DNA from: Palsa-504 sp050013055
GTDB taxonomy: Bacteria > Actinomycetota > Actinomycetes > Streptosporangiales > Streptosporangiaceae
Reading direction: 5' to 3'
DNA: 8,237 nucleotides
Assembly (NCBI GenBank): GCA_050013055.1
Contig: JBEKGC010000306.1
Span: forward strand, 1-8,237
How positions within the stretch are numbered: the first letter of the stretch is position 1; each line of letters opens with the position of its first letter. Shown here one piece after another: positions 1 through 5,318 of the stretch. Under the pieces are notes generated by a model. The model saw only the letters and a program-made list of their open reading frames with translations, had not been told where the DNA came from and made no database searches. A program made the position numbers and the translations under genes.

Positions 1-194
1 CGCCACCCGGCCCCCTCACCGAACACGGCCGGGGACTGCTCATCGTCACCGCCCTCAGCCACCAATGGGGAACCCACCCCGCCCCCAACGGCGGCAAATA
101 CACCTGGGCCACCCTCCGCACCCCGGCCGGGGACACCCCCGCCACGCGGAACACCGCCACCCCCGCTGACCAGGGACCCCAGGGCACGCCATGA
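1..194 (+). CDS. ATP-binding protein, GHKL/HATPase_c_2 type (C-terminal fragment)
   Basis: This is the 3' end of a gene cut by the window edge; complete codons begin at base 3 and the TGA stop is 192-194, leaving 63 residues. The peptide contains EHGRGLLIVTALSHQWG followed by GGKYTWATL. This is the usual C-terminal signature of the small actinomycete histidine-kinase-like ATPases related to anti-sigma factors such as RsbW/SpoIIAB: a glycine-rich ATP-lid box (GRGL), then a hydrophobic helix ending in WG, then a strand with K-W. Such proteins bind ATP and usually act on a sigma or anti-anti-sigma partner, but the partner cannot be told from this fragment. The N box and the first glycine box lie outside the window. 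The stop codon overlaps the next start (ATGA), so the two genes are probably translationally coupled. The family call is fairly sure; the role is not. Confidence 0.78.
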   Translation, partial: PPGPLTEHGRGLLIVTALSHQWGTHPAPNGGKYTWATLRTPAGDTPATRNTATPADQGPQGTP

Positions 195-667
195 GGTTCC
201 GCGAAGACCACCCCGAAGACCTCGACCGGGCCCGCGCCGCCGTAGCGCAATGGCGCGAGCAGAACCCCGCAGGGACCGAAGGCCAGCTCCTCGCCGCGCT
301 CGGCCCCCAGTTCCACCCCGACTACACGCCCGTGCTCCGCGCCGTCCTGTTCACCCACGACCGCAAATCACCGCAACCCCCGCCAGCCCGCCAGGAGCAC
401 CCCGGCGGCCCGCAAGCCCACCCCGAACCGGCAGACAGCGTTAGGACCGTGACCGTGACCGAGACAGGCCAGCACCTCCTGCACCCGATACCGAAAATGA
501 CAACGTCCGAGCTGACGAAGCTACGCCGGGCGCTGGAAGAAAGACTTGCCATGGACACGCTGCCGCCCCTGTCCCGCCCGCGCGAGGAACTGAGTAAGGA
601 CCTCGCCGACGTGATAGCCGAGCAAGACGAGCGCGAGGACATCCGCCGTGCCAGCTCGCGAGCTTGA
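191..667 (+). CDS. Hypothetical protein, 158 aa, helical ends joined by a Pro-rich linker
   Basis: I do not recognise this family. The ATG overlaps the stop of the upstream ATP-binding protein (ATGA), and an AGGG at 181-184 sits six bases before it. The protein has a charged N-terminal part (about residues 1-55) that looks helical, a proline- and histidine-rich linker (about 60-85), and a charged helical C-terminal part (about 100-158) starting near TTSELTKLRRALEERL. There is no signal peptide, membrane segment or catalytic motif that I can see. Its last 20 bases overlap the next small gene. The chain of overlaps with both neighbours supports it being a real gene co-expressed with them. A role as a partner or regulator of the ATP-binding protein is possible, but this rests on context only. 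Confidence 0.7.
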   Translation: MRFREDHPEDLDRARAAVAQWREQNPAGTEGQLLAALGPQFHPDYTPVLRAVLFTHDRKSPQPPPARQEHPGGPQAHPEPADSVRTVTVTETGQHLLHPIPKMTTSELTKLRRALEERLAMDTLPPLSRPREELSKDLADVIAEQDEREDIRRASSRA

Positions 668-830
668 CGTCAGCACGCTGACCCCAGGCGAGCTTGAGCG
701 GACCCGGCGTGATCTCGCGGTCAGCCTGGCCCTGGCACGACCCGGCTCACCGGCCCTAGTCCCGATCCTGGCGCACCTGAGCGCCATCGACACCGAGCTA
801 GCACAACGCAGCGCCGGCCAGCCCCGGTAA
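648..830 (+). CDS. Small hypothetical protein, 60 aa
   Basis: This short gene begins at GTG 648, inside the end of the preceding gene. A strong Shine-Dalgarno GAGGA at 635-639, eight bases upstream, fixes the start. The product is about 60 residues, mostly two amphipathic helices (roughly 9-28 from LTPGELERTRRDLAVSLALA, and 34-53), with no cysteines, membrane segment or enzyme motif. I do not recognise a named family. Its size, charge pattern and place at the end of a three-gene overlapping run suggest a small helical accessory or adaptor protein, but no function can be assigned. The stop TAA (828-830) lies within a CCGGTAACG sequence that recurs in the palindrome at 979-1009. Confidence 0.68.
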   Translation: MPARELDVSTLTPGELERTRRDLAVSLALARPGSPALVPILAHLSAIDTELAQRSAGQPR

Positions 831-849
831 CGTACAGGCCGCCGTCCCC

Positions 850-873
850 ACCGCGACCCTGGCGGATCGCGGT
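850..873. terminator. Short hairpin downstream of the 60-aa gene
   Basis: ACCGCGA (850-856) pairs perfectly with TCGCGGT (867-873) around a 10-base loop, about 20 bp after the stop at 830. There is no T-run, which is common for actinomycete terminators. A terminator role is an inference from position. Confidence 0.35.
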
Positions 874-884
874 CAGGAACGGGA

Positions 885-948
885 CAGGCAACCCCCCGAG
901 CGAAGCGAGGAACGCGCCGTCAATTGCTACCCCGCCGGGGGTTGCCTG
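885..948. repeat. 12-bp perfect inverted repeat with a 40-base loop
   Basis: CAGGCAACCCCC (885-896) is the exact reverse complement of GGGGGTTGCCTG (937-948). The 40-base loop contains CGAGCGAAGCGAGG (897-910) and CAATTG. If transcribed, it would fold into a stable long stem with a structured loop. It may be part of a terminator, a structured RNA, or a DNA site of the element such as an origin or transfer site. I do not recognise an RNA family. Confidence 0.55.
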
Positions 949-978
949 GTGCCTGCCTCCTGCACCCCGGTTCCCGGT

Positions 979-1009
979 TCATCGTTACCGGCAGCGCCGG
1001 TAACGATGA
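979..1009. repeat. 14-bp perfect palindromic arms with a 3-base centre
   Basis: TCATCGTTACCGGC (979-992) is the exact reverse complement of GCCGGTAACGATGA (996-1009), with AGC between. The core CCGGTAACG also occurs at 824-832 over the stop of the 60-aa gene. A three-base loop is tight for an RNA hairpin, although a rho-independent-like terminator cannot be excluded. The length and perfection also fit a dyad binding site for a regulator or initiator protein. No T-tract follows. Confidence 0.6.
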
Positions 1010-1110
1010 CAGCCCCCGCACGGCCACCCGCACGGCCCGCCCGGAGTTCTAACGGACCTCTTACGTCCCCAGCCGCGCTCCTGCCGCGCGGGTGCCCCGC
1101 ACGGCAGAAT

Positions 1111-1166
1111 CAGTCACTAACCGTATGCAAACGGGCACACGGGGCAAATAATGGTTAGTGTGACTG
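1111..1166. promoter_or_regulatory. Inverted repeat flanking the presumed promoter of the transfer operon
   Basis: CAGTCACTAACC (1111-1122) is matched by GGTTAGTG plus ACTG (1153-1160 and 1163-1166) in inverse orientation; only a two-base TG interrupts the right arm. Between the arms lies AATAAT (1147-1152), a plausible -10 element, giving a start near 1159 and a leader of about 25 bases before ATG 1185. I see no good -35. The arrangement suits an operator bracketing a promoter, such as those of plasmid-borne transfer repressors, but no repressor gene lies in the window. Confidence 0.4.
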
Positions 1167-1184
1167 AAGTGGGACGGCGGGCAA

Positions 1185-1931
1185 ATGCTGGAAACCGGCA
1201 GGGATCACACCCACCACACCGCGACCGGGCCGCCGCGCCGCGCCGATTACGGCGCGGTACGGCTCGGGCAGCGGGACATCGACGGCCTGATCTTGTGCGC
1301 CGAGCATTTCGGCGCCCCCTACGACCTGCTGGCCGACGCGCTGAGCGTCCAGCCCGCCCGGCTGCGGGGGATCACGGCCCGGTGGCGCCGCGCCGGGTAC
1401 GCCGCCACGGAGCGGCTGGGACCCGGCCCCGCGTGGTGCTGGCTGACCCCGGCCGGCATGACCGCCGCCGGACTCGGCTACCCCGCCACCCGCCCGGCAC
1501 TCGCGCGCCTGGCGCACATCCGCGCCGTCCTGGCCGCCCGCATCTGGCTCCAGGCCTCCCCGGCCTGGACCCAGGGCCGCCCGTGGTGGCAGTCCGAGCG
1601 CCGCTTGCGCGCCGCCCTGGGGTCCGGGGCCGGCGCCGGGCACCTGCCCGACGCCGAGATCCACTGGCCCTCCACCCAGACCTGCCCCTATCCGGGGCAG
1701 GTCTGGGCCCTGGAAGTCGAGCTGACCCCCAAGCCGGCCGCCCGCACGACCCGGATCATGGGCGGGCTGCTCACCGGCCCTGCGCGGTACGCGCAGGTCA
1801 TCTACCTCACCGCGCCCGCCGCCCGGCCCGTCGTCACCCGCTCCGCGGACACTGTTTCCGCAGGTCAGAAGCCCAGGATCACCATCCGGGCCCTGCCCCC
1901 GTACGCGTTCACCCCGGAGGCCTGGCAATGA
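1185..1931 (+). CDS. Replication-relaxation family protein
   Basis: This 248-aa protein resembles the actinobacterial replication-relaxation family (Pfam Replic_Relax), found on plasmids and integrated elements. Residues about 25-100 look like a winged helix-turn-helix: an R-D-I-D-helix, a second helix ending in RLRGITARWRRAGY, then a wing ending in WCWLTPAGM. The second half carries a nuclease-like pattern: W-W-Q-S-E-R at 134-139, PDAEI at 155-159 and LEVELTPK at 176-183, reminiscent of the PD-(D/E)xK fold. Catalysis is unproven. The start is ATG 1185, because the frame is closed by TGA at 1161. The ribosome site is weak (GGGA about ten bases upstream). The stop overlaps the next start (ATGA at 1928). 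A role in DNA processing for replication or transfer is inferred from family and neighbours. Confidence 0.75.
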   Translation: MLETGRDHTHHTATGPPRRADYGAVRLGQRDIDGLILCAEHFGAPYDLLADALSVQPARLRGITARWRRAGYAATERLGPGPAWCWLTPAGMTAAGLGYPATRPALARLAHIRAVLAARIWLQASPAWTQGRPWWQSERRLRAALGSGAGAGHLPDAEIHWPSTQTCPYPGQVWALEVELTPKPAARTTRIMGGLLTGPARYAQVIYLTAPAARPVVTRSADTVSAGQKPRITIRALPPYAFTPEAWQ

Positions 1932-3796
1932 CCGTCTGGTCCTGGCTCAAACTCACCATCGCCCTGTGGCTCATCCGCAAGGCCTTCAAGGCAGCCGGGT
2001 GGCTGCTGCTGGCCGCCCTCGCGGTCGCCGTATGGCCGCTGACCCTCATGACCGCCACCGGGTACGCCGCCGCGTGGCTGCGAGGCTGGCCGCCCGCGCG
2101 GCTGCGCCGCACCGCCGCCGGGACACTTGCCGTCACCGCCGTCTACCTGCTCGCCGCCGCCGCCCGCCAGCACGGCTGGCGGGCCCTCGCGCTGACCCCG
2201 GCCCGCGACTGGGCCCACGGCTGGGCGCACGGCTGGCACCTGGACGCCGGGCTGGCCTGGCGGACATTCCTCATGCTCCTCCCGGTCACCATCCCGGCCG
2301 GGTTCGCGCTGGCCGCCGCATTGTGGGCATGGCGGATCTACGCCATCACCAGCGGCATCGGCGGCCGGATGGCCTCCGCGCCGATCACCTTCGACGCCCG
2401 CCAGTGGAAACGGCAGGTCCGCGCCGCCATCGGCCGCGTCAACGCGCCCGGCGCCGTCCCCCTCCTCGGGGCGGGCCGCCGCATCCCCGTCGGCGGCACC
2501 ATACGCGCGATCGGGCACCGCTGGCGGCCGGTGTTCACCGTCCCGTTCAGCGCGTGCGCCCGTCACATGGTGATCATCGGCGCGACCGGGTGCGGGAAAA
2601 CGAACCTGATGATCCGGCTGTGGGCCGGCTGGTACACCGCCGCGCGGGCCGGCGCCGAAGCCGGCGGACCGCGCCCGCTGCTGATCGTGCTGGACTGCAA
2701 AGGCGGACCCGACGCCCGCACCAAAGCGAACCGGACCCGCCGCCTGCTCCACGGAGCAGGCGCCCGCCGCGTCGCGATCTGGCCCGATGAGGCCCGGCTG
2801 TCCCTATGGGACATCCCCGCCCCGGACCTGGCCGTCCTGCTCTGGCAGATGACCGACACCGGGCAGGGCAACGCCGCCTACTACGCCGACATCCTCCAGG
2901 CCATCCTCACCCTGGCCTGCATCGCCCCCACCGGACCCCCCGCCAGCACCGCCGGCCTCCTGCAACGCCTCGACGAACGCTGGCTCCTGGGCACCTGGGA
3001 CGACGGCTGCCACCCCGCCGAAACATCGGCCATCCGGGCCGCCGCCCGGCACATCCCCGACATCGCCCTGCGCATGTCCACCCTGCTCGGCCGCCTCGGA
3101 CCCGCCCTCGACGGCCCCGGCCACCTCACCGACGCCGACGCCTGGTACTTCATCCTCGAAGGCACCCGCGAACCCTCCGTCGCCGAAGCCCAGGCCATGG
3201 CCCTGACCGAACTCGCCGCCCACGCCGCCACCAGCACCACAGCCGAACCCCGCGCCATCCTGCTCGCCGCCGATGACTACAGCGCCGTATCCCGCCGCGT
3301 CCCCATCTCCAACCTCTACGAACGCGGCCGGTCCCTCGGCATCGGCGTCCAGGTCTCCGCCCAGTCCTGGCAAGGACTCGGCGCCGACGACGACGAGCGG
3401 TACCGCATCGCCGCCACCGCCGACGGCGGGATCTGGCTCATGCACACCCCCTACCCCGAACCCGTCGTGGAACTCGCCGGCACCCGCCGCGTCCTGGCCA
3501 CCGCCCACAAGCTCATCGGCACCGCCTGGGGAGACGAAGGCACCACCCGCGAACAGCGGACCTGGATCGCGGACCCCGACCTGATCCGCCGCCTGCGCAC
3601 CGGGCAAGCCTGCTACATCTCCCACGGCGCCGCCACCTTCGTCCAGGTCGCCCGGCCGCGCCCCTCCCCGCTCACCCTGCTCCCCGCCCGCGCACCCATC
3701 CAGCCGCCGCGCGTGCCCGCGCCCCGCCGCGCAACCGCCCCCGACCCCGACCTGCTCAGCCTGGATGACGTCTTCGGACCCGGAGCCACCCCATGA
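1928..3796 (+). CDS. VirD4/TraD-like conjugative coupling ATPase, membrane anchored
   Basis: The 622-aa product looks like a type IV coupling protein, the pump that feeds DNA or protein into a conjugation channel. Hydrophobic segments near residues 22-50, 62-79 and 112-138 form an N-terminal membrane domain. The cytosolic part has Walker A GATGCGKT (218-225), a DCKGG strand (256-260) resembling the D-x-K-G of VirD4, an acidic Walker B-like LLAADD (445-450), and an ERGRSLGIGVQVSAQS block (465-480) that fits the sensor/arginine-finger region. The tail (from about 580) is proline rich and ends in an acidic SLDDVFGPG. ATG 1928 is chosen because GGAGG (1916-1920) lies seven bases upstream and the start overlaps the previous stop. 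The frame stays open back to 1151, but that extension lies over the upstream gene. An FtsK/TraB-type translocase is the alternative; the KGG strand and membrane layout favour VirD4-like. Confidence 0.8.
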   Translation: MTVWSWLKLTIALWLIRKAFKAAGWLLLAALAVAVWPLTLMTATGYAAAWLRGWPPARLRRTAAGTLAVTAVYLLAAAARQHGWRALALTPARDWAHGWAHGWHLDAGLAWRTFLMLLPVTIPAGFALAAALWAWRIYAITSGIGGRMASAPITFDARQWKRQVRAAIGRVNAPGAVPLLGAGRRIPVGGTIRAIGHRWRPVFTVPFSACARHMVIIGATGCGKTNLMIRLWAGWYTAARAGAEAGGPRPLLIVLDCKGGPDARTKANRTRRLLHGAGARRVAIWPDEARLSLWDIPAPDLAVLLWQMTDTGQGNAAYYADILQAILTLACIAPTGPPASTAGLLQRLDERWLLGTWDDGCHPAETSAIRAAARHIPDIALRMSTLLGRLGPALDGPGHLTDADAWYFILEGTREPSVAEAQAMALTELAAHAATSTTAEPRAILLAADDYSAVSRRVPISNLYERGRSLGIGVQVSAQSWQGLGADDDERYRIAATADGGIWLMHTPYPEPVVELAGTRRVLATAHKLIGTAWGDEGTTREQRTWIADPDLIRRLRTGQACYISHGAATFVQVARPRPSPLTLLPARAPIQPPRVPAPRRATAPDPDLLSLDDVFGPGATP

Positions 3797-4317
3797 CCGA
3801 CCCGTTCGCCGCCCTCGGCCTGTCCGCCCGCCCCGACCTGGACGACGAAACCGTCCGCGCCGCCTGGCGGCACATCGCCGCCGCCACCCACCCCGACCGG
3901 CCCGACAAGGGAGACATCGCCCGGTACACCGCCGCCACCGCCGCCTACGCCCAGCTCCGCACCCCCTGGGGCCGCAGCGAAGCCTACGCCGACCTCACCG
4001 AACTCACCGGCCTTGACGGCACCGGCAGCCAGCCCGGCGCCACCACCCCGATGCCCGCCGTTCCCGGACCCGGACCAGCCCCCCGGCCCGTCGTCCCGCC
4101 CCTCCAGCGGGCCTACGCCGTGCTGATGATCCCCGAGCGCATCCGCCACGGCAGGCCGCTCCGCCTCATCCTGCGGGGACTCATCGCCGCCGCCGTGTCC
4201 CTGATCGTGCTGCGGTCGATCCCCGGCCAGCCCGCCGCCCCCGCGATCGTGACCGGAGCCGCCCTGTGGTTCCTGCTGACCGGGCGCAGTGACCTGGCGC
4301 CCCCGCCCGGCCGGTGA
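3793..4317 (+). CDS. Membrane-anchored J-domain (DnaJ-like) protein
   Basis: This 174-aa protein begins with a J domain (about residues 4-65). It has DPFAALGLS at the start, helix II with VRAAWRHIAAATHPD including the essential HPD tripeptide (33-35), and helix III ending before AYADLTELTG. It lacks the Gly/Phe, zinc-finger and substrate domains of true DnaJ. A proline-rich linker (about 78-103) is followed by two hydrophobic segments (about 125-142 and 150-163), so the J domain should be held at the membrane facing the cytoplasm. J domains stimulate Hsp70 (DnaK) ATPase activity. Here it probably recruits DnaK to the transfer machinery made by the coupled upstream gene, which is inference. 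GGAG (3782-3785) seven bases before ATG and the ATGA overlap with the coupling ATPase fix the start. Confidence 0.8.
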   Translation: MTDPFAALGLSARPDLDDETVRAAWRHIAAATHPDRPDKGDIARYTAATAAYAQLRTPWGRSEAYADLTELTGLDGTGSQPGATTPMPAVPGPGPAPRPVVPPLQRAYAVLMIPERIRHGRPLRLILRGLIAAAVSLIVLRSIPGQPAAPAIVTGAALWFLLTGRSDLAPPPGR

Positions 4318-4445
4318 CCAGACCTCATGCCTCCGGCGGGACCTCGGGTGAGGGGGGCACAGGCCCCGCCCCTGAGAGTGGCTGAGGTGAGATGGTCGGT
4401 CCTTCCCGCCCCCGCCGGCCAGGCCGAGCCGAGCAGGCCGGCCCC

Positions 4446-4480
4446 GGCCAGTCAAGCCCAAGGACGCGGCTTGACAGGCC
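4446..4480. terminator. Imperfect 13-bp hairpin after the transfer operon
   Basis: GGCCAGTCAAGCC (4446-4458) pairs with GGCTTGACAGGCC (4468-4480), with one mismatch in 13 and a 9-base loop. It lies about 130 bp after the J-domain gene and is followed by no T-run. A terminator of the 1185-4317 operon is the simplest reading; a protein-binding dyad is also possible. Confidence 0.42.
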
Positions 4481-4833
4481 AGACCCGGCCCGCACCCCAG
4501 AGGGTGGCCGACGGTGACGGGAAGGACAGCACCGCCCGGACCGTGGCGCGTCCGCATCCTTCACGAAAACCCCGCCCACGCGAGGCACGGCACGGCCAGC
4601 AAGACCCCGGCCAGCCGCGCACTGCACCCCGGCACGAAAAGGCAAGCCCGCCCGAAAGCCAGGTACAGCACGGAAAACCCCAGGCCAGGCAGGCAGCGCC
4701 AGCCAGCGGAGTCAGGCCAGAGTCAGGAGCCCCCGCCCGAAAAATCGGACATAAAGCCCATACTGGTACGATACAACTCCCGCACAGTGAGCGACTCAAC
4801 ATTCGAATAAATGCCATGACGTGCTTGTATGTT

Positions 4834-4855
4834 CACTGTACGGCCACTGTACCGC
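4834..4855. repeat. Two tandem 11-bp repeats CACTGTACSGC
   Basis: CACTGTACGGC (4834-4844) is followed directly by CACTGTACCGC (4845-4855), matching at 10 of 11 positions and spaced about one helical turn. An inverted partner ACAGTGA (4784-4790) of TCACTGT (4833-4839) and a related ACTGGTACGA (4762-4771) lie upstream. The cluster suggests a multi-site operator or a short iteron-like array in an AT-richer patch. No regulator gene is adjacent. Confidence 0.42.
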
Positions 4856-4967
4856 CATCGCGAAACCACTTGACTAATGGGTTCATTGGTATCAGCCGGC
4901 CGCGACGTGTGCTCGGCGCGGTGAGCCGACCTGACCTGGCCGCGGCGGCCTGGGTACCGTGAGCGGG

Positions 4968-5312
4968 ATGGATACTGTTTCGGTCCGGGACCTGTGCGTC
5001 CCGGCGGTGATCGGCGTGCTCGAATGGGAACGCGGCGTCGAGCAGAGGCTGCTGTTCAACGTGGACATGGCCGCCGACGTGGGCAAGGCGGCGGTCCGCG
5101 ACGACCTCGCGGACGCCCTGGACTACTCCGCGGTGGCGACCACCATCGCCGCCGTGGTGCGGGAAGGCAAGTTCGGCCTCATCGAGACCGCGGCCGAGCG
5201 AGTCGCCGGGCGGCTGCTGGCCGACTACCGGCTGACCTGGCTCCGAGTCGAGGTGCGCAAACCCATCACCGACGGCTACACCGCCGCCGTCACCATCGAA
5301 CGCAGAAGCTAG
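4968..5312 (+). CDS. folB: Dihydroneopterin aldolase
   Basis: FolB converts 7,8-dihydroneopterin to 6-hydroxymethyl-7,8-dihydropterin plus glycolaldehyde in folate synthesis, as a cytosolic octamer. The 114-aa product aligns with the E. coli enzyme as I recall it without gaps over about 100 residues: IGVLEWE (15-21) with E21, DDLADALDY (45-53) with Y53, LIE (71-73), and VRKP with K98, covering the usual pterin-binding and catalytic positions. I chose ATG 4968 because the protein then starts MDTVSV like E. coli MDIVFI. GTG 4959, three codons earlier, is nearly as good, and neither has a strong ribosome site. The gene stands alone, without folP, folK or folE, and is convergent with the next gene across only six bases. 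Similarity to the proteobacterial rather than the usual actinobacterial type hints at transfer. Confidence 0.88.
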   Translation: MDTVSVRDLCVPAVIGVLEWERGVEQRLLFNVDMAADVGKAAVRDDLADALDYSAVATTIAAVVREGKFGLIETAAERVAGRLLADYRLTWLRVEVRKPITDGYTAAVTIERRS

Positions 5313-5318
5313 ATTCCG

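Larger units (their letters stand above)
831..1184. other. 354-bp intergenic region rich in inverted repeats
   Basis: No convincing gene lies here. An open frame at 949-1158 has low-complexity composition (Pro/Ala/Ser) and runs across the palindrome. The stretch holds four inverted repeats: 850-856 with 867-873, 885-896 with 937-948, 979-992 with 996-1009, and 1111-1122 with 1153-1166. It separates the small-gene run from the transfer operon. It probably combines transcription termination of the first with the promoter and control region of the second; an origin or transfer site is also possible. Confidence 0.6.
4318..4967. other. 650-bp gene-free region, possible element boundary
   Basis: No credible gene is present. 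The open frames here (4327-4962 and 4514-4810 on +, 4452-4817 on -) have no recognisable motifs, no convincing ribosome sites, and low-complexity Pro/Arg/Ala or Cys/Trp compositions. Visible signals are the hairpin at 4446-4480 and the AT-richer island at about 4741-4890. I looked for a tRNA or tRNA-like att core and found none. The region may hold a decayed end of the element to its left, or the control region of an absent divergent gene. Confidence 0.55.

Noticed and set aside
949..1158. 69-aa open frame in the intergenic region.
   Set aside because: It has low-complexity composition, spans the 14-bp palindrome, and has no ribosome site or recognisable similarity.
1151..1927. Upstream extension of the coupling ATPase to an 881-aa protein beginning at 1151.
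   Set aside because: The extension runs out of frame over the replication-relaxation gene and is Arg/Pro/Ala rich without motifs. ATG 1928 has GGAGG seven bases upstream and an ATGA overlap.
1155..3625. Long minus-strand open frames opposite the transfer operon.
   Set aside because: They are Gly/Pro/Arg-rich mirror frames of high-GC genes; the plus strand carries clear domain motifs and ribosome sites.
3777..4074. Two GACCCGGA octamers (3777-3784 and 4067-4074), like the TraB recognition repeats of Streptomyces plasmid clt sites.
   Set aside because: They are inside coding sequence, 290 bp apart and not tandem, and such octamers are expected by chance in DNA this GC-rich.
4795..4895. Possible tRNA T-arm or att core (TTCGAAT, GGGTTCA).
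   Set aside because: No acceptor, D or anticodon arms can be folded around either sequence, and no second copy of a long direct repeat is seen in the window.
4327..4962. 211-aa open frame, and overlapping frames at 4514-4810 (+) and 4452-4817 (-).
   Set aside because: They have no motifs, biased low-complexity composition and no convincing ribosome sites, and they cross the AT-rich repeat island.
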